Shown piece after piece: positions 7,723-16,299 of a stretch of DNA of 41,057 nt; the stretch's first letter is position 1, and every line of letters starts with the position of its first letter. The stretch is from an uncultured Clostridia bacterium (lineage in GTDB: Bacteria > Bacillota > Clostridia > TANB77 > CAG-508), in contig CAPZDM010000008.1 of the NCBI GenBank assembly GCA_948745425.1, positions 1 through 41,057 on the forward strand, in the 5' to 3' direction. The position numbers and the translations under genes are program-made. The notes below the pieces were generated by a model. The model made no database searches. It was not told the origin of the DNA and saw only the letters and a program-made list of their open reading frames with translations.

Positions 7723-9054
7723 ATGAAAAAGAGGAGAAAACCAAATTTTTTTGCAATATTATTATTCCTTTGTATTTTAATAGGTATATTTATATGCATT
7801 TCACATTTACATAATAAAGAGCAGAAAAGAAAGATTTTATCAAATATTGAAGATGAAGTAATAGAAGTTAATAATTATTATTTATATGGTACACATTTTA
7901 ATTTAGAAGGTATAATAAAAGGAATATCAACTACTAATATAAAACAAGTTAAGTTTATATTAGTTGATATTTCAGAAAATGAAAAAGAATATAATGGAAT
8001 ATATGAAGTAAATGAAAATGAATTAAAAATTGCAACGTCAAAGCTTATAAACGAAGGAATATATTTAGAAGACATTGAAGCTGGCAAATATTTTTTACTT
8101 GTAAAAATAGAATATTCAAATAATAAAGTAAAATACTATTCAATAAGTAATAATACAAATTATGAAGATTTAGAATATTATACAATTACAAAAAACAAAT
8201 CAAATAAAAAAGTAAATATAGAGTTTGATATTTTTCAGTTAGATAATAGAGATATTTCTTATATAAATTTTAATGTCGCAAAAGTAAAATTACCTAAAAA
8301 CGTTTATGATATTTCTATAGACCCTGGACATGGAGGAAGTGACCCAGGAGCAATTTCGGGACAATATAAAGAAGCAGAAATAGCAATGAAACATTGTGTG
8401 GAATTAAAAAGAAAATTAGAAAATTTAGGATTAAAAGTTATATTAACAAGAGATGGTACAGAAGATACATCAGAAACTAGTAAATTTGGCGTCTATAGTG
8501 TTTATGACTTTGATGGAAGAGTTAATATTGTAGGTAGAGCAAAGGTGAAATATAATTTTTCAGTTCATGTTAACAGTTTTGATACAAATACATTAAGTGG
8601 AACAGAAATATATGCTCCATCAAATGCTTCTTTAGAAATTGCACAATCGTTAGCAGATAATATAGTTAATACAGCAAATACAACATATTCAACCAGAAAT
8701 ACAGACAAAGTATCAAATGGTGTTTATGTTAGAACATTTACAGAAGCTGAAATTGCTGAATCTTCTGATAGTGCTAGAAAAAAAGGATTTGAGCCATATA
8801 ATATAAAAACATCAACACCATATTTATATATGATAAGAGAAGTTGGAGGCAAGACAACAGGAGCATATATTGATGGAAGAAATAAAGGCTATGGAACTAA
8901 TATGTACTATAATTCTAATATAGGAGTAGAAAGCTATTTAATAGAATTAGGATATATAATAAATAAAACAGATTTAAATAATATGTTAAATAATCAATCT
9001 GCATATGTTGAAGCCATAACAAAATCTATACAAGAAAACATTTGCAAAGAATAA
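7723..9054 (+). CDS. N-acetylmuramoyl-L-alanine amidase (Amidase_3), membrane-anchored
   Basis: A 443-aa zinc amidase that cleaves the bond between muramic acid and the stem peptide of peptidoglycan. Residues about 9-26 form an N-terminal membrane anchor without an obvious cleavage site. A roughly 170-residue beta-rich extension of unknown role precedes the catalytic domain. The domain shows DPGHGG at 200-205 (zinc ligand His203), KEAEIA with Glu217, SVHVNS with His282, and the catalytic ELGYI with Glu408, so all key residues are present. The start follows AAAGGAG. It lies 23 bp after the unknown coiled-coil gene and is probably in the same operon. Confidence 0.92.
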   Translation: MKKRRKPNFFAILLFLCILIGIFICISHLHNKEQKRKILSNIEDEVIEVNNYYLYGTHFNLEGIIKGISTTNIKQVKFILVDISENEKEYNGIYEVNENELKIATSKLINEGIYLEDIEAGKYFLLVKIEYSNNKVKYYSISNNTNYEDLEYYTITKNKSNKKVNIEFDIFQLDNRDISYINFNVAKVKLPKNVYDISIDPGHGGSDPGAISGQYKEAEIAMKHCVELKRKLENLGLKVILTRDGTEDTSETSKFGVYSVYDFDGRVNIVGRAKVKYNFSVHVNSFDTNTLSGTEIYAPSNASLEIAQSLADNIVNTANTTYSTRNTDKVSNGVYVRTFTEAEIAESSDSARKKGFEPYNIKTSTPYLYMIREVGGKTTGAYIDGRNKGYGTNMYYNSNIGVESYLIELGYIINKTDLNNMLNNQSAYVEAITKSIQENICKE

Positions 9055-9071
9055 AAAAAATATAAATAGGC

Positions 9072-9133
9072 ATAATAATATCAAATAAAACAAAAAATAT
9101 TTTTGTTCTTAAGAAAGGATTTGATATTATTAT
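9072..9133 (+). promoter_or_regulatory. Perfect 15-bp inverted repeat pairing the start codon of the CBS gene
   Basis: ATAATAATATCAAAT (9072-9086) is the exact inverted complement of 9119-9133. The right arm ends inside the ATG at 9132. The loop holds a second hairpin, AACAAAAA (9089-9096) with TTTTTGTT (9100-9107), and the Shine-Dalgarno-like AAGAAAGGA. In the mRNA the start codon would be base-paired by an almost all-A/U helix, suggesting translational control such as a thermosensor. The inner hairpin with its U-run may also end the amidase transcript. The role is inferred. Confidence 0.45.
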
Positions 9134-9575
9134 GAAAGTTAAAGATTGTATGACAAATTCAGTATGCAATTGTACCCCTGAAACAACAATACAAGATGTA
9201 GCAAAGAAAATGTGTTCAAACCATATAGGTTGTTTACCTGTATGCGATAATACAAATAACATTGTAGGATTAGTAACAGATAGAGACATAGTATTAAGAA
9301 GCGTTGCATGTGGAAAAGACTCAAAAACTACACCAATAAGTGAAATAATGACTACAGATGTTTGTTGTTGTAATAGTAATGATGAAGTAAACGAAGCAGA
9401 AAAATTAATGGGAACAATGCAAATAAAAAGAATACCTGTATTAGATAATAATAAAGTAGTTGGAATGATAACAGTTGGAAACTTAGTAAATGACTCAAAA
9501 GTAACAAGTATAGAAGTATCTAATACTGTAGAAAATATATGCCATTGTGGACCAAATGCTAAAAATAATGAATAA
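9132..9575 (+). CDS. Cys-rich protein with two CBS domains
   Basis: The 147-aa protein consists of a tandem CBS pair. The first starts at VKDCMTNSV and contains GLVTDRDIVLR (about residues 46-56); the second starts at ISEIMTTDV and contains GMITVGNL. It resembles stand-alone CBS proteins of the YhcV type, which bind adenine nucleotides such as AMP, ATP or S-adenosylmethionine and regulate partners. Unusual are 12 cysteines in 147 residues: a pair at 12/14, a CCC run at 78-80 and a CHC motif at 137-139. This suggests metal or redox responsiveness, which I infer only from composition. It is followed directly by a terminator. Confidence 0.9.
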   Translation: MKVKDCMTNSVCNCTPETTIQDVAKKMCSNHIGCLPVCDNTNNIVGLVTDRDIVLRSVACGKDSKTTPISEIMTTDVCCCNSNDEVNEAEKLMGTMQIKRIPVLDNNKVVGMITVGNLVNDSKVTSIEVSNTVENICHCGPNAKNNE

Positions 9576-9581
9576 TCTTAT

Positions 9582-9605
9582 AGCACGGAAATATCCGTGC
9601 TTTTA
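9582..9605 (+). terminator. Terminator after the CBS gene
   Basis: AGCACGGA (9582-9589) and TCCGTGCT (9594-9601) form a perfect 8-bp stem with an AATA loop, followed by a T-run. Confidence 0.88.
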
Positions 9606-9641
9606 ATAATTATAGAAAATTAAAACAAATCCAAATATATA

Positions 9642-9670
9642 TTGAAAAAACAAAACAAATAAGATATTAT
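9642..9670 (+). promoter_or_regulatory. Promoter of the two-TM membrane protein
   Basis: TTGAAA (9642-9647) and TATTAT (9665-9670) are 17 bp apart. The gene starts 30 bp downstream behind AAAGGAG. Confidence 0.6.
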
Positions 9671-9699
9671 ATTAATATAAAGTAAAAAGGAGAAAAAAG

Positions 9700-10644
9700 A
9701 TGGGAACATTTTATAAAAAAATAAAACAAATAAAAAGTAGAAGAATACCTTTAGCAATATTTATACTAATAATTGCATTTATGATATTTATATATGGAAT
9801 AATTGAAGCTATACCAAAAGAAATTGAGTATACAGAATTTAAAAAAGATCAAAAATTAGGTAATTATTCGAAAGTAAAAGTATATTATTTAATGGGACCG
9901 TTAGTGCAAGTTAAAAACTCAAAAGATGGAACGACTTCAGGGTATTATGTAGCAGTAGGAGAAGAAAAAAATCTATTTATAATTAGATTTAAAAACGATA
10001 ATATAGGAATCCCTATACTTGGAAAAGATATAGAAAAAGATGCCATAGATACATTAGAAGGAACAGAAGTATTTGGAAGTGTTCAATTAAGTTCATCCAG
10101 TTTAAGAAATACATTAAACCAGACATTAAATACTATATTTAATGAAGATATTGCAAACAATAATAGTTTTGAGAAAGTATTTGGTGGATATTATTTAGAT
10201 ACTGTAGTAAAGGTTAAAAATAATGCTATTAAGTTATTTATATTAGCTATATTTTTTGCAATAACAGGATTTCTTTATTTATTATTAAATAAACGTATAA
10301 GAAAAAATGTAGATAGAACTATTGATGAATTAAAATCAAAAGGAAAATTAGAGGAAGTTATAAAGGAATTTGAAAATGAAAAGCTAATAAGTTATAAAAG
10401 ATTAAAAGTTTATTTATCTCCTAACTATATATTTAGTTATAGTACAGGGCTTAATATCATTAATTTTAAAGATATTAGAGAAGTAAATACATCTAAAAAG
10501 AAAATTGGAAGTTATGATAAAAATAAATATATAATCATTACTACAAAAGACAATATAGAATATTATATAGCTCCGATTCAAAAGAAAAGACAGAAATTTA
10601 TATTTAATGAACTACTTGCGAAAATCAAGAGTATGATACAATAA
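9700..10644 (+). CDS. Two-TM membrane protein of unknown function
   Basis: I do not recognise this 314-aa protein with confidence. It has a positively charged N-terminus, one membrane segment at about residues 17-36, an extracytoplasmic domain of about 135 residues, and a second membrane segment at about 176-196. A cytoplasmic tail then carries a short amphipathic, charged stretch (about 203-228) and a beta-rich end that looks like a small PH-like or bPH module (YIFSYSTGLNIINFKDIREV). The architecture resembles DUF-type clostridial membrane proteins, but I cannot assign a family. It has its own promoter and a good ribosome-binding site (AAAAGGAG), so it is probably monocistronic. Confidence 0.7.
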   Translation: MGTFYKKIKQIKSRRIPLAIFILIIAFMIFIYGIIEAIPKEIEYTEFKKDQKLGNYSKVKVYYLMGPLVQVKNSKDGTTSGYYVAVGEEKNLFIIRFKNDNIGIPILGKDIEKDAIDTLEGTEVFGSVQLSSSSLRNTLNQTLNTIFNEDIANNNSFEKVFGGYYLDTVVKVKNNAIKLFILAIFFAITGFLYLLLNKRIRKNVDRTIDELKSKGKLEEVIKEFENEKLISYKRLKVYLSPNYIFSYSTGLNIINFKDIREVNTSKKKIGSYDKNKYIIITTKDNIEYYIAPIQKKRQKFIFNELLAKIKSMIQ

Positions 10645-10703
10645 TATTATAACCACTACCATTCGTTTTGCGAGTAGTTGAAGATTAAAAAAACTAGAAA
10701 TAA

Positions 10704-10958
10704 ATGAAACTATTTAAGAAAAAATGGTTAGCAGTATTTGTAGTAGGCATCTTATTTATTATAATACACTTTCCATATAGAATGATAGCTTATGGAATGA
10801 CATTAAATGATTTAGCTATAAAAAATTTTAGTTGGATTATAGATTTATTTATTACACATCTTGTTTTTAATTTTATATACCTAAAAACAAATTCATTATA
10901 TGGTGCTATTATTCCACACTGGATGTCGAATTTTGCATATAATATTATTTTAAAATAG
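10704..10958 (+). pseudogene. C-terminal remnant of a CPBP-family intramembrane protease
   Basis: The 84-residue frame resembles only the last part of CPBP (Abi/CAAX-protease-like) proteins. It has one membrane helix ending in IIHFPY, a second around residues 44-60, and the final GAIIPHWMSN that matches the family's last motif. The EExxxR motif and the first helices are absent, and the in-frame codon immediately upstream of the ATG is TAA. No ribosome-binding site is seen. It is best read as a broken gene, though a tiny two- or three-helix membrane protein cannot be excluded. Confidence 0.6.
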
Positions 10959-10969
10959 TCATTTGGTTG

Positions 10970-11009
10970 TACGAAGAATGGACATTTTTTAGTCCATTCT
11001 TCGTATTTT
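10970..11009. terminator. Terminator between convergent genes
   Basis: A perfect 14-bp stem (10970-10983 with 10992-11005) has an 8-nt loop and is followed by TTTT. It lies between the + strand CPBP remnant and the 3' end of dacF on the minus strand and may serve both directions. Confidence 0.8.
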
Positions 11010-11012
11010 AAA

Positions 11013-12245
11013 TTACCTCATCATATTAAACCACTCTGAATAAACATTTGTTGTTATATTTAAGAAACCAGATTTTTTAACATCATCATTTGCAACAAGA
11101 TTTACAGTTGCAATTATTTCATTATTTAGAGTATAATTTGCAACTCCAACTTTTTGGCCTTTAACAATAGGAGCTTCCAAATTTTCATCTAAAATAATGT
11201 TTTGAGTAACACTTTTTTCTAATCCTTTTTTTATAATTACAGAAGCAGAAGATTCAAATACAGCTTCTACTGTTTGGGACGTTCCTTTTTTGATTTCTGC
11301 TATGATAGCAACATCTCCAGTCTTTCCAAAAGATACACCAGAATAATTAGTAAAACCATAATCTAATAATTTTTTAGCCTCTGCAAAACGAATTGCAGTT
11401 GTTGGTGCATGCATTACTACTGCTATAAGAGATAAATCATCTCTAGTAGCACTAGCAGATAAATTATATAATGCGAGACCTGTTGAACCAGTTTTTAAAC
11501 CAGTACATCCATTATATGTACGAAGTAATTTATTTGTATTTACAAGTTCAGATTTTCCATCTCGAAGAGAATCCATATATATAGTTGTGTAATTAGTGAT
11601 TTCTGAGTGCTTTGTTAAAAGTTCGCGAGACATTAAAGAAATATCGTATGCAGAAGTAACATGGTTATCTTCATCAATTCCATGGCAATTTACAAAATGA
11701 GTATCATTCATGCCAAGTTCTTTAGCTCTTGTATTCATTCGTTCAACAAATACTTCTTCAGAACCACCTAAGTATTCTGCCATAGCCATAGTGCAATCAT
11801 TAGCAGATACTACACATATAGCTTTTAACATATCATTTACACTTAATGTTTCTCTAGTATCTAGCCATATTTGTGAACCACCCATAGACCTTGCATTCTC
11901 ACTACATGGAATTAAAGTATCTAAAGTAATTTCGCCTCTATCTAAAGCCTCCATTATTAGCAGAATAGACATAACTTTTGTTACACTTGCAGGACGTAAT
12001 TTTTCATGAGAATTTTGTTCATACAATATCTGTCCAGTAGATTGCTCAATTAAAATTGCACCAGTAGATTCTAAATTTAAAGAACCGCTATTTAAATCAG
12101 AAGATACAGCAATAGACGAACTACCAGAGTTTGTATCTGCTATAGTTGACCAAATATATTCATAAGTAGAGGCAAAAGAACAGCATGAGTAAAATAATAC
12201 AAAAAACAAAACTATAGAAATAAATATTAATCTTTTTATATACAT
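11013..12245 (-). CDS. dacF: D-alanyl-D-alanine carboxypeptidase (PBP5/DacF type)
   Basis: A secreted 410-aa penicillin-binding protein that removes the terminal D-Ala from peptidoglycan stem peptides. It has a signal peptide (about residues 1-25), the catalytic SVTK tetrad at 87-90, SAN at 147-149 and KTG at 251-253, all intact. A C-terminal beta-rich domain (about 300-395) precedes the usual membrane-associating end. The gene starts after GGAGG and is the only convincing minus-strand gene in the window. The exact paralogue (dacF, dacB or dacA) cannot be settled from one sequence. Its function fits the envelope emphasis of the region, but it is transcribed separately. Confidence 0.93.
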   Translation of the reverse strand: MYIKRLIFISIVLFFVLFYSCCSFASTYEYIWSTIADTNSGSSSIAVSSDLNSGSLNLESTGAILIEQSTGQILYEQNSHEKLRPASVTKVMSILLIMEALDRGEITLDTLIPCSENARSMGGSQIWLDTRETLSVNDMLKAICVVSANDCTMAMAEYLGGSEEVFVERMNTRAKELGMNDTHFVNCHGIDEDNHVTSAYDISLMSRELLTKHSEITNYTTIYMDSLRDGKSELVNTNKLLRTYNGCTGLKTGSTGLALYNLSASATRDDLSLIAVVMHAPTTAIRFAEAKKLLDYGFTNYSGVSFGKTGDVAIIAEIKKGTSQTVEAVFESSASVIIKKGLEKSVTQNIILDENLEAPIVKGQKVGVANYTLNNEIIATVNLVANDDVKKSGFLNITTNVYSEWFNMMR

Positions 12246-12255
12246 AAAACCTCCA

Positions 12256-12482
12256 ATCTAGCTATTAGTATAACTCGTAAAATAATAAATAGTTTTAATT
12301 AATATATATGTTTAACAAAGTGATAATATTCAAAGGTAATAAATTTTAAAAATATAGAAAATATTTAGAAATTTTTATTTCTTTATTAGACAAATAAATC
12401 AAGCAAAACATGATGGGAGATAAGTCAAAAATCATATAGCAAAATATTGAAATTTGTCTTAAAAAAAATTATAGAAATACTA
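12256..12482. other. Intergenic region without a recognisable gene
   Basis: This AT-rich stretch separates dacF (minus strand) from the small gene at 12552. I see no open frame with a ribosome-binding site, only weak inverted repeats such as AGAAAT/ATTTCT near 12370-12386. The dacF promoter should be here; a TATACT-like -10 is visible on the minus strand, but its -35 is poor. Confidence 0.5.
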
Positions 12483-12512
12483 TTGCAAATATAAAAATTT
12501 TAATGGTATAAT
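12483..12512 (+). promoter_or_regulatory. Promoter of the 56-aa gene
   Basis: TTGCAA (12483-12488) and a perfect TATAAT (12507-12512) are 18 bp apart, 40 bp before the small open frame. Confidence 0.7.
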
Positions 12513-12551
12513 ACTTATAACGATTTACAAGAGAAGGAGATGTTATAGAAT

Positions 12552-12719
12552 ATGTTACATAAAATTGGAGATTTCAAAGGAATTGATATTGAGGTAATAC
12601 AAGGCTTTAATAATATCGTTTATTCTGGATTATTAGATGAAGCACCTAAAGAAATAAAACAAATGAATTATATTAGAACAGAACCAAATATAAAAAATAG
12701 TAAGTTAATATTTGTTGTT
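12552..12719 (+). CDS. Small protein of unknown function (56 aa)
   Basis: The open frame begins MLHKIGDFKGIDIEVIQGF and ends KLIFVV. It has no membrane segment or cysteine and is mildly acidic in the middle (LLDEAPKEIKQ). Support for a real gene comes from context: a good promoter 40 bp upstream, AGAAGGAG at 12532-12539 (a rather long 12-nt spacing to the ATG) and a clear terminator starting 22 bp after the stop. It is therefore an independent one-gene unit. I do not recognise the family. Confidence 0.65.
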
Positions 12720-12740
12720 TAAAATAGATAGATAGATAAG

Positions 12741-12768
12741 TCTCTAAGCGATGCTTAGGGATTTTTTT
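12741..12768 (+). terminator. Terminator after the 56-aa gene
   Basis: TCTCTAAGC (12741-12749) pairs with GCTTAGGGA (12753-12761) with one G-U pair and a tight 3-nt loop, followed by seven T. Confidence 0.88.
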
Positions 12769-12787
12769 ATATTCGTTGCTAAACCTA

Positions 12788-12816
12788 TTGCAAAAAATGT
12801 TTGTTCCATATATAAT
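12788..12816 (+). promoter_or_regulatory. Promoter of the ruvB-glycosyltransferase operon
   Basis: TTGCAA (12788-12793) and a perfect TATAAT (12811-12816) are 17 bp apart, with the ruvB start 36 bp downstream. No ruvA or ruvC precedes it. Confidence 0.75.
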
Positions 12817-12851
12817 AATCATATCAAATTAAAAAGGAATGAATATAGCTA

Positions 12852-13868
12852 ATGGATGAAAATAATTTAACAAAACTTGAGGTAGATGGTATTGAAGAAG
12901 AACAAATGGAAAGATCTTTAAGACCTAAAAATTTAAAAGAATATATAGGACAAACTAAAGTTAAACAAAGCATGAAAATATATATAGAAGCAGCTAAACA
13001 AAGAAGCGAACCATTAGACCATGTACTATTATATGGTCCTCCTGGACTTGGAAAAACTACTCTGTCTAACATTATTGCTAATGAAATGAACTCAAATATA
13101 AAAATAACTTCAGGTCCTGCAATAGAAAAATCAGGAGATTTAGCTGCAATACTTACAAATTTATCTGAATATGATATTTTATTTATTGATGAAATACATA
13201 GATTAAATAGAGCAGTTGAGGAAATATTATATCCAGCTTTAGAAGATTATTCATTAGATATAATGATAGGTAAAGGACCATCTGCTAGGTCAATAAGATT
13301 AGATTTACCAAAATTTACATTAATTGGAGCAACTACTAAAGCGGGTTCACTTACAACACCATTAAGAGATAGATTTGGGATTGTATCTAGACTAGAATTA
13401 TATAGTGAAGAAGAACTAAATGATATTATTAAAAGGTCTGCTCAGATTTTAGAAGTTAAAATTGATGAAAAAGCAAGTCAAGAAATTGCAAGGCGTTCAA
13501 GAGGAACACCTAGAATTGCTAATAGATTATTAAAAAGAGTTAGAGATTATGCAGTTGTATTAGGAGATGGTAGTATAACTATAAAGATAGCAAAAACAGC
13601 CCTAAATAATTTAGAAATTGATGAATTAGGATTAGATGAAATTGATAGAAAGATACTAGATACAATAATTTCAAAATTTAATGGAGGACCTGTAGGAATA
13701 GATACAATAGCAACAACTATTGGAGAAGAAGTAGAGACACTAGAAGATGTATATGAGCCATATTTAATACAAATTGGTTTCCTTTCTAGAACTACAAGAG
13801 GAAGGGTTGCATTGCCTGATGCTTATGCACATTTAGGATATAATTTTGAAAGACAGAAGGAGAAATAA
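12852..13868 (+). CDS. ruvB: Holliday junction branch-migration helicase RuvB
   Basis: A 338-aa AAA+ ATPase that drives branch migration of Holliday junctions together with RuvA. It shows SLRPKNLKEYIGQ near the N-terminus, Walker A GPPGLGKTT at 62-70, a Walker B LFIDEIH near 112, sensor and arginine-finger regions (GATTKAGSLTTPLRDRFG) and the C-terminal winged helix ending FLSRTTRGRVALP. The length is normal. The ribosome-binding site AAAGGA is 13 nt from the ATG, longer than usual. ruvA is not adjacent, and the gene instead leads a glycosyltransferase cluster, overlapping the next start by one base. Confidence 0.98.
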   Translation: MDENNLTKLEVDGIEEEQMERSLRPKNLKEYIGQTKVKQSMKIYIEAAKQRSEPLDHVLLYGPPGLGKTTLSNIIANEMNSNIKITSGPAIEKSGDLAAILTNLSEYDILFIDEIHRLNRAVEEILYPALEDYSLDIMIGKGPSARSIRLDLPKFTLIGATTKAGSLTTPLRDRFGIVSRLELYSEEELNDIIKRSAQILEVKIDEKASQEIARRSRGTPRIANRLLKRVRDYAVVLGDGSITIKIAKTALNNLEIDELGLDEIDRKILDTIISKFNGGPVGIDTIATTIGEEVETLEDVYEPYLIQIGFLSRTTRGRVALPDAYAHLGYNFERQKEK

Positions 13869-15351
13869 TGAAAAAATATAGGGAAGACATACTAGTATTT
13901 GTATTTTTTGTAATAACAACATCTGCTATTATTCTTACAAGAAATCTAAACAATTTAGATGAGGTTTGGATTTTCAATACAGCAAGAAATGTTGCAAATG
14001 GATTATTACCATATAAAGATTTTAATTTAGTAACAACTCCAGGATTACCAATATTTTGTGGAATGATTTTAAAAATCTTTGGAACAGAAATGTTTATAAT
14101 GAGAATAATGGCAATTATTACAAATTCACTTATAATGTTTATTATATATAAGATATTAAAAACTTTTAAAATAAAGAAAGAGTTTTCATTATTAATATCA
14201 ATTATAATAATGAAGCTTCTTATAGAAAGTATGTGTATTGATTATAATTTCATAATATTACTAATAGCATTAATAACATTATATATTGAGTTAAAAACAT
14301 ATAAAAAAAGCAATAATATTTTTGAATATAACTTAAGAAAAGAAATATTATTAGGAATTTTAGCAGGATTAAGTATAACAATGAAGCAAACAACAGGAAT
14401 CTGTTTTGTTATTGCATTTATAGGATATAAATTATTAGCAGTAAGAAATAAAGAAGATTTTAGATCCGTTTTAAAAATATCAATAATAAGATTTTTATCT
14501 TCTATGATCCCTGTAATTATATTATTAATATATTTATTATGTAATAACATAATGAACGAATTTATAGATTATGCAATTTTGGGAATAAAGGATTTTTCAA
14601 ACAGTATATCATATTTAAACTTATTAAAAGGCAATTAAGTATATTGGCAATATTAGTACCTATAACAATAATCATATCTTTATATATATCTATAAGAAAA
14701 AATAACCAGATTATAACCATATTATTTGCTTACTCTGTTTCAACAATAGTTGTAGTATATCCAATATCAGATAATGTTCATTTTCTAATAGCAGGAACGA
14801 TAACAATTATTACAGGAATTTATTTATTAAAGGAACTATATGAGAATAAATTTAAAGGAATTTTAGAAAAGTCAATTATAATATGGATAGAAAATTTTAT
14901 AAAAGCACTCATAATAATACTAATATTAATTATGGTTGGAGTTTCAATATATAGATTAATAAATTATATTATTAATTTTAAGGAATATAAAAATTTAGAA
15001 AATTTTAAATATATACCAGTTTCTAAGGAACTAGAAGAACACATAATAAAAGTTGATAAATATTTAGAAGAACAACAAAATGATGTATATATTGTTGATG
15101 CTAGAGCAGCAATCTATATGATACCAATAAACAGATATAATAAAAATTATGATATGTTTTTAAAAGGAAACATTGGAGGTAAAGGCTCAAAAGGAATAAT
15201 AGAAGATTTACAATCTAAAGAAAATATAGCATTACTAATTTTAAAAGACAAAAGAAGTTTAAATTGGCAAACACCAATAGATGTAATAGAATATGTACAG
15301 AATAAATATGAAAAAATAGGAGAGATAGAAGGATTTGAGATATGGAAATGA
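13868..15351 (+). pseudogene. Frameshifted GT-C (GT39/ArnT-like) membrane glycosyltransferase
   Basis: Two frames make one protein. The first (13868-14638) starts after AAGGAG, overlaps ruvB by one base and has the typical NLDEVW acidic motif, then PYKDFNLVTTPG and several membrane helices. It stops at LLKGN. The second frame continues the helices and a soluble C-terminal end (about 14640-15351). Adding one A to the AAAA run at 14626-14629 would read LLKRQLSILAILVP and give about 494 aa, the usual size of such undecaprenyl- or dolichyl-phosphate-sugar-dependent enzymes. The next gene encodes the matching lipid-sugar donor synthase. It may be a true mutation, a reversible homopolymer change or a sequence error; a TTG at 14644 has no ribosome-binding site. 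Confidence 0.78.
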
Positions 15352-16286
15352 AGAAAATTTCAATAGTCGTACCAATGTATTATGAACAAGAAGTTGCAAA
15401 AGAATGTTATAAAAGAATAAAAGAGGTACTAATAGGTTTAGAGAATGAGTATGAGCATGAAATAATATTTGTTAATGATGGTAGCAAAGACAAGACACTA
15501 AATATACTAAAAGATATAGCAGTTGAGGACAAGCTTGTAAAAATAATATCATTTTCAAGAAACTTTGGACATCAAGCTGCTGTAACTGCAGGAATTAAAA
15601 ATTGTAATGGTGATGTAACTGTTATAATAGATGCAGATATGCAAGATCCACCAGAATTAATTGTACATATGCTAGATAAATGGAAAGACGGATATAAAAT
15701 AGTATATGCAAAAAGAAAAAAGAGAAAAGGAGAAAGCCCATTCAAATTAATAACAGCTAAAATGTTCTATAAAGCATTAAATGGTTTATCAAATGTAGAA
15801 ATACCAAAAGATACTGGAGATTTTAGACTAGTAGATAAAGAAGTAATAGAAGTTATTAAAGAATTACCAGAACATAATAAATTTTTAAGAGGTTTATTTA
15901 GTTGGGTAGGATATAAACAAACACCAATAGAATATGAACGTAATGAAAGATATGCAGGAAAAACTAAATACCCATTAGGAAAAATGTTAAAATTAGCAAC
16001 AGATGGAATAATAGGATTTTCTACAAAACCAATAAAAATAGTAGGAGCACTTGGAATATGCTCAATATTAATTTCAATTATAATTTTAATATACTCAATA
16101 TTATCGTATATATTTTCATGGAACAACTTAACAGCAGGATGGACATCAATAATGATAACAGTTACTTTTTTTGCTGGTATACAATTAGTTTCTTTATGGG
16201 TAATGTCAGAATATATTGCAAGGATTTATGATGAAAGCAAAAATAGACCTGAATATATTATAGAAGAAAAAATAAATTTTAATTAA
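15342..16286 (+). CDS. Polyprenol-phosphate glycosyltransferase, GT2 (DPM1/ArnC/GtrB type)
   Basis: A 314-aa enzyme expected to transfer a sugar from a nucleotide donor to undecaprenyl phosphate on the cytoplasmic face. The N-terminal GT-A domain opens with ISIVVPMYYEQE, has VNDGSKD, the acidic DADMQDPPE at 97-105 and DTGDFRLVDKE further on. Two C-terminal membrane helices (about residues 228-256 and 266-288) match the GtrB/ArnC subgroup. The start follows GAAGGA and overlaps the end of the preceding glycosyltransferase by 10 bases, so translation is coupled. The sugar is unknown. Confidence 0.93.
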   Translation: MEMKKISIVVPMYYEQEVAKECYKRIKEVLIGLENEYEHEIIFVNDGSKDKTLNILKDIAVEDKLVKIISFSRNFGHQAAVTAGIKNCNGDVTVIIDADMQDPPELIVHMLDKWKDGYKIVYAKRKKRKGESPFKLITAKMFYKALNGLSNVEIPKDTGDFRLVDKEVIEVIKELPEHNKFLRGLFSWVGYKQTPIEYERNERYAGKTKYPLGKMLKLATDGIIGFSTKPIKIVGALGICSILISIIILIYSILSYIFSWNNLTAGWTSIMITVTFFAGIQLVSLWVMSEYIARIYDESKNRPEYIIEEKINFN

Positions 16287-16299
16287 AAAGGAAAAATAA

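Noticed and set aside
10704..10958. Intact small CPBP protease
   Set aside because: The glutamate-rich catalytic motif is absent and a stop codon precedes the ATG in frame.
12839..12859. Six-codon leader frame overlapping the ruvB start
   Set aside because: Its ATG directly abuts the AAAGGA with no spacing, so initiation there is unlikely.
14620..14650. Programmed -1 ribosomal frameshift joining the two glycosyltransferase halves
   Set aside because: The local sequence does not form an X-XXY-YYZ slippery heptamer, and I saw no strong downstream stem; a plain indel is simpler.
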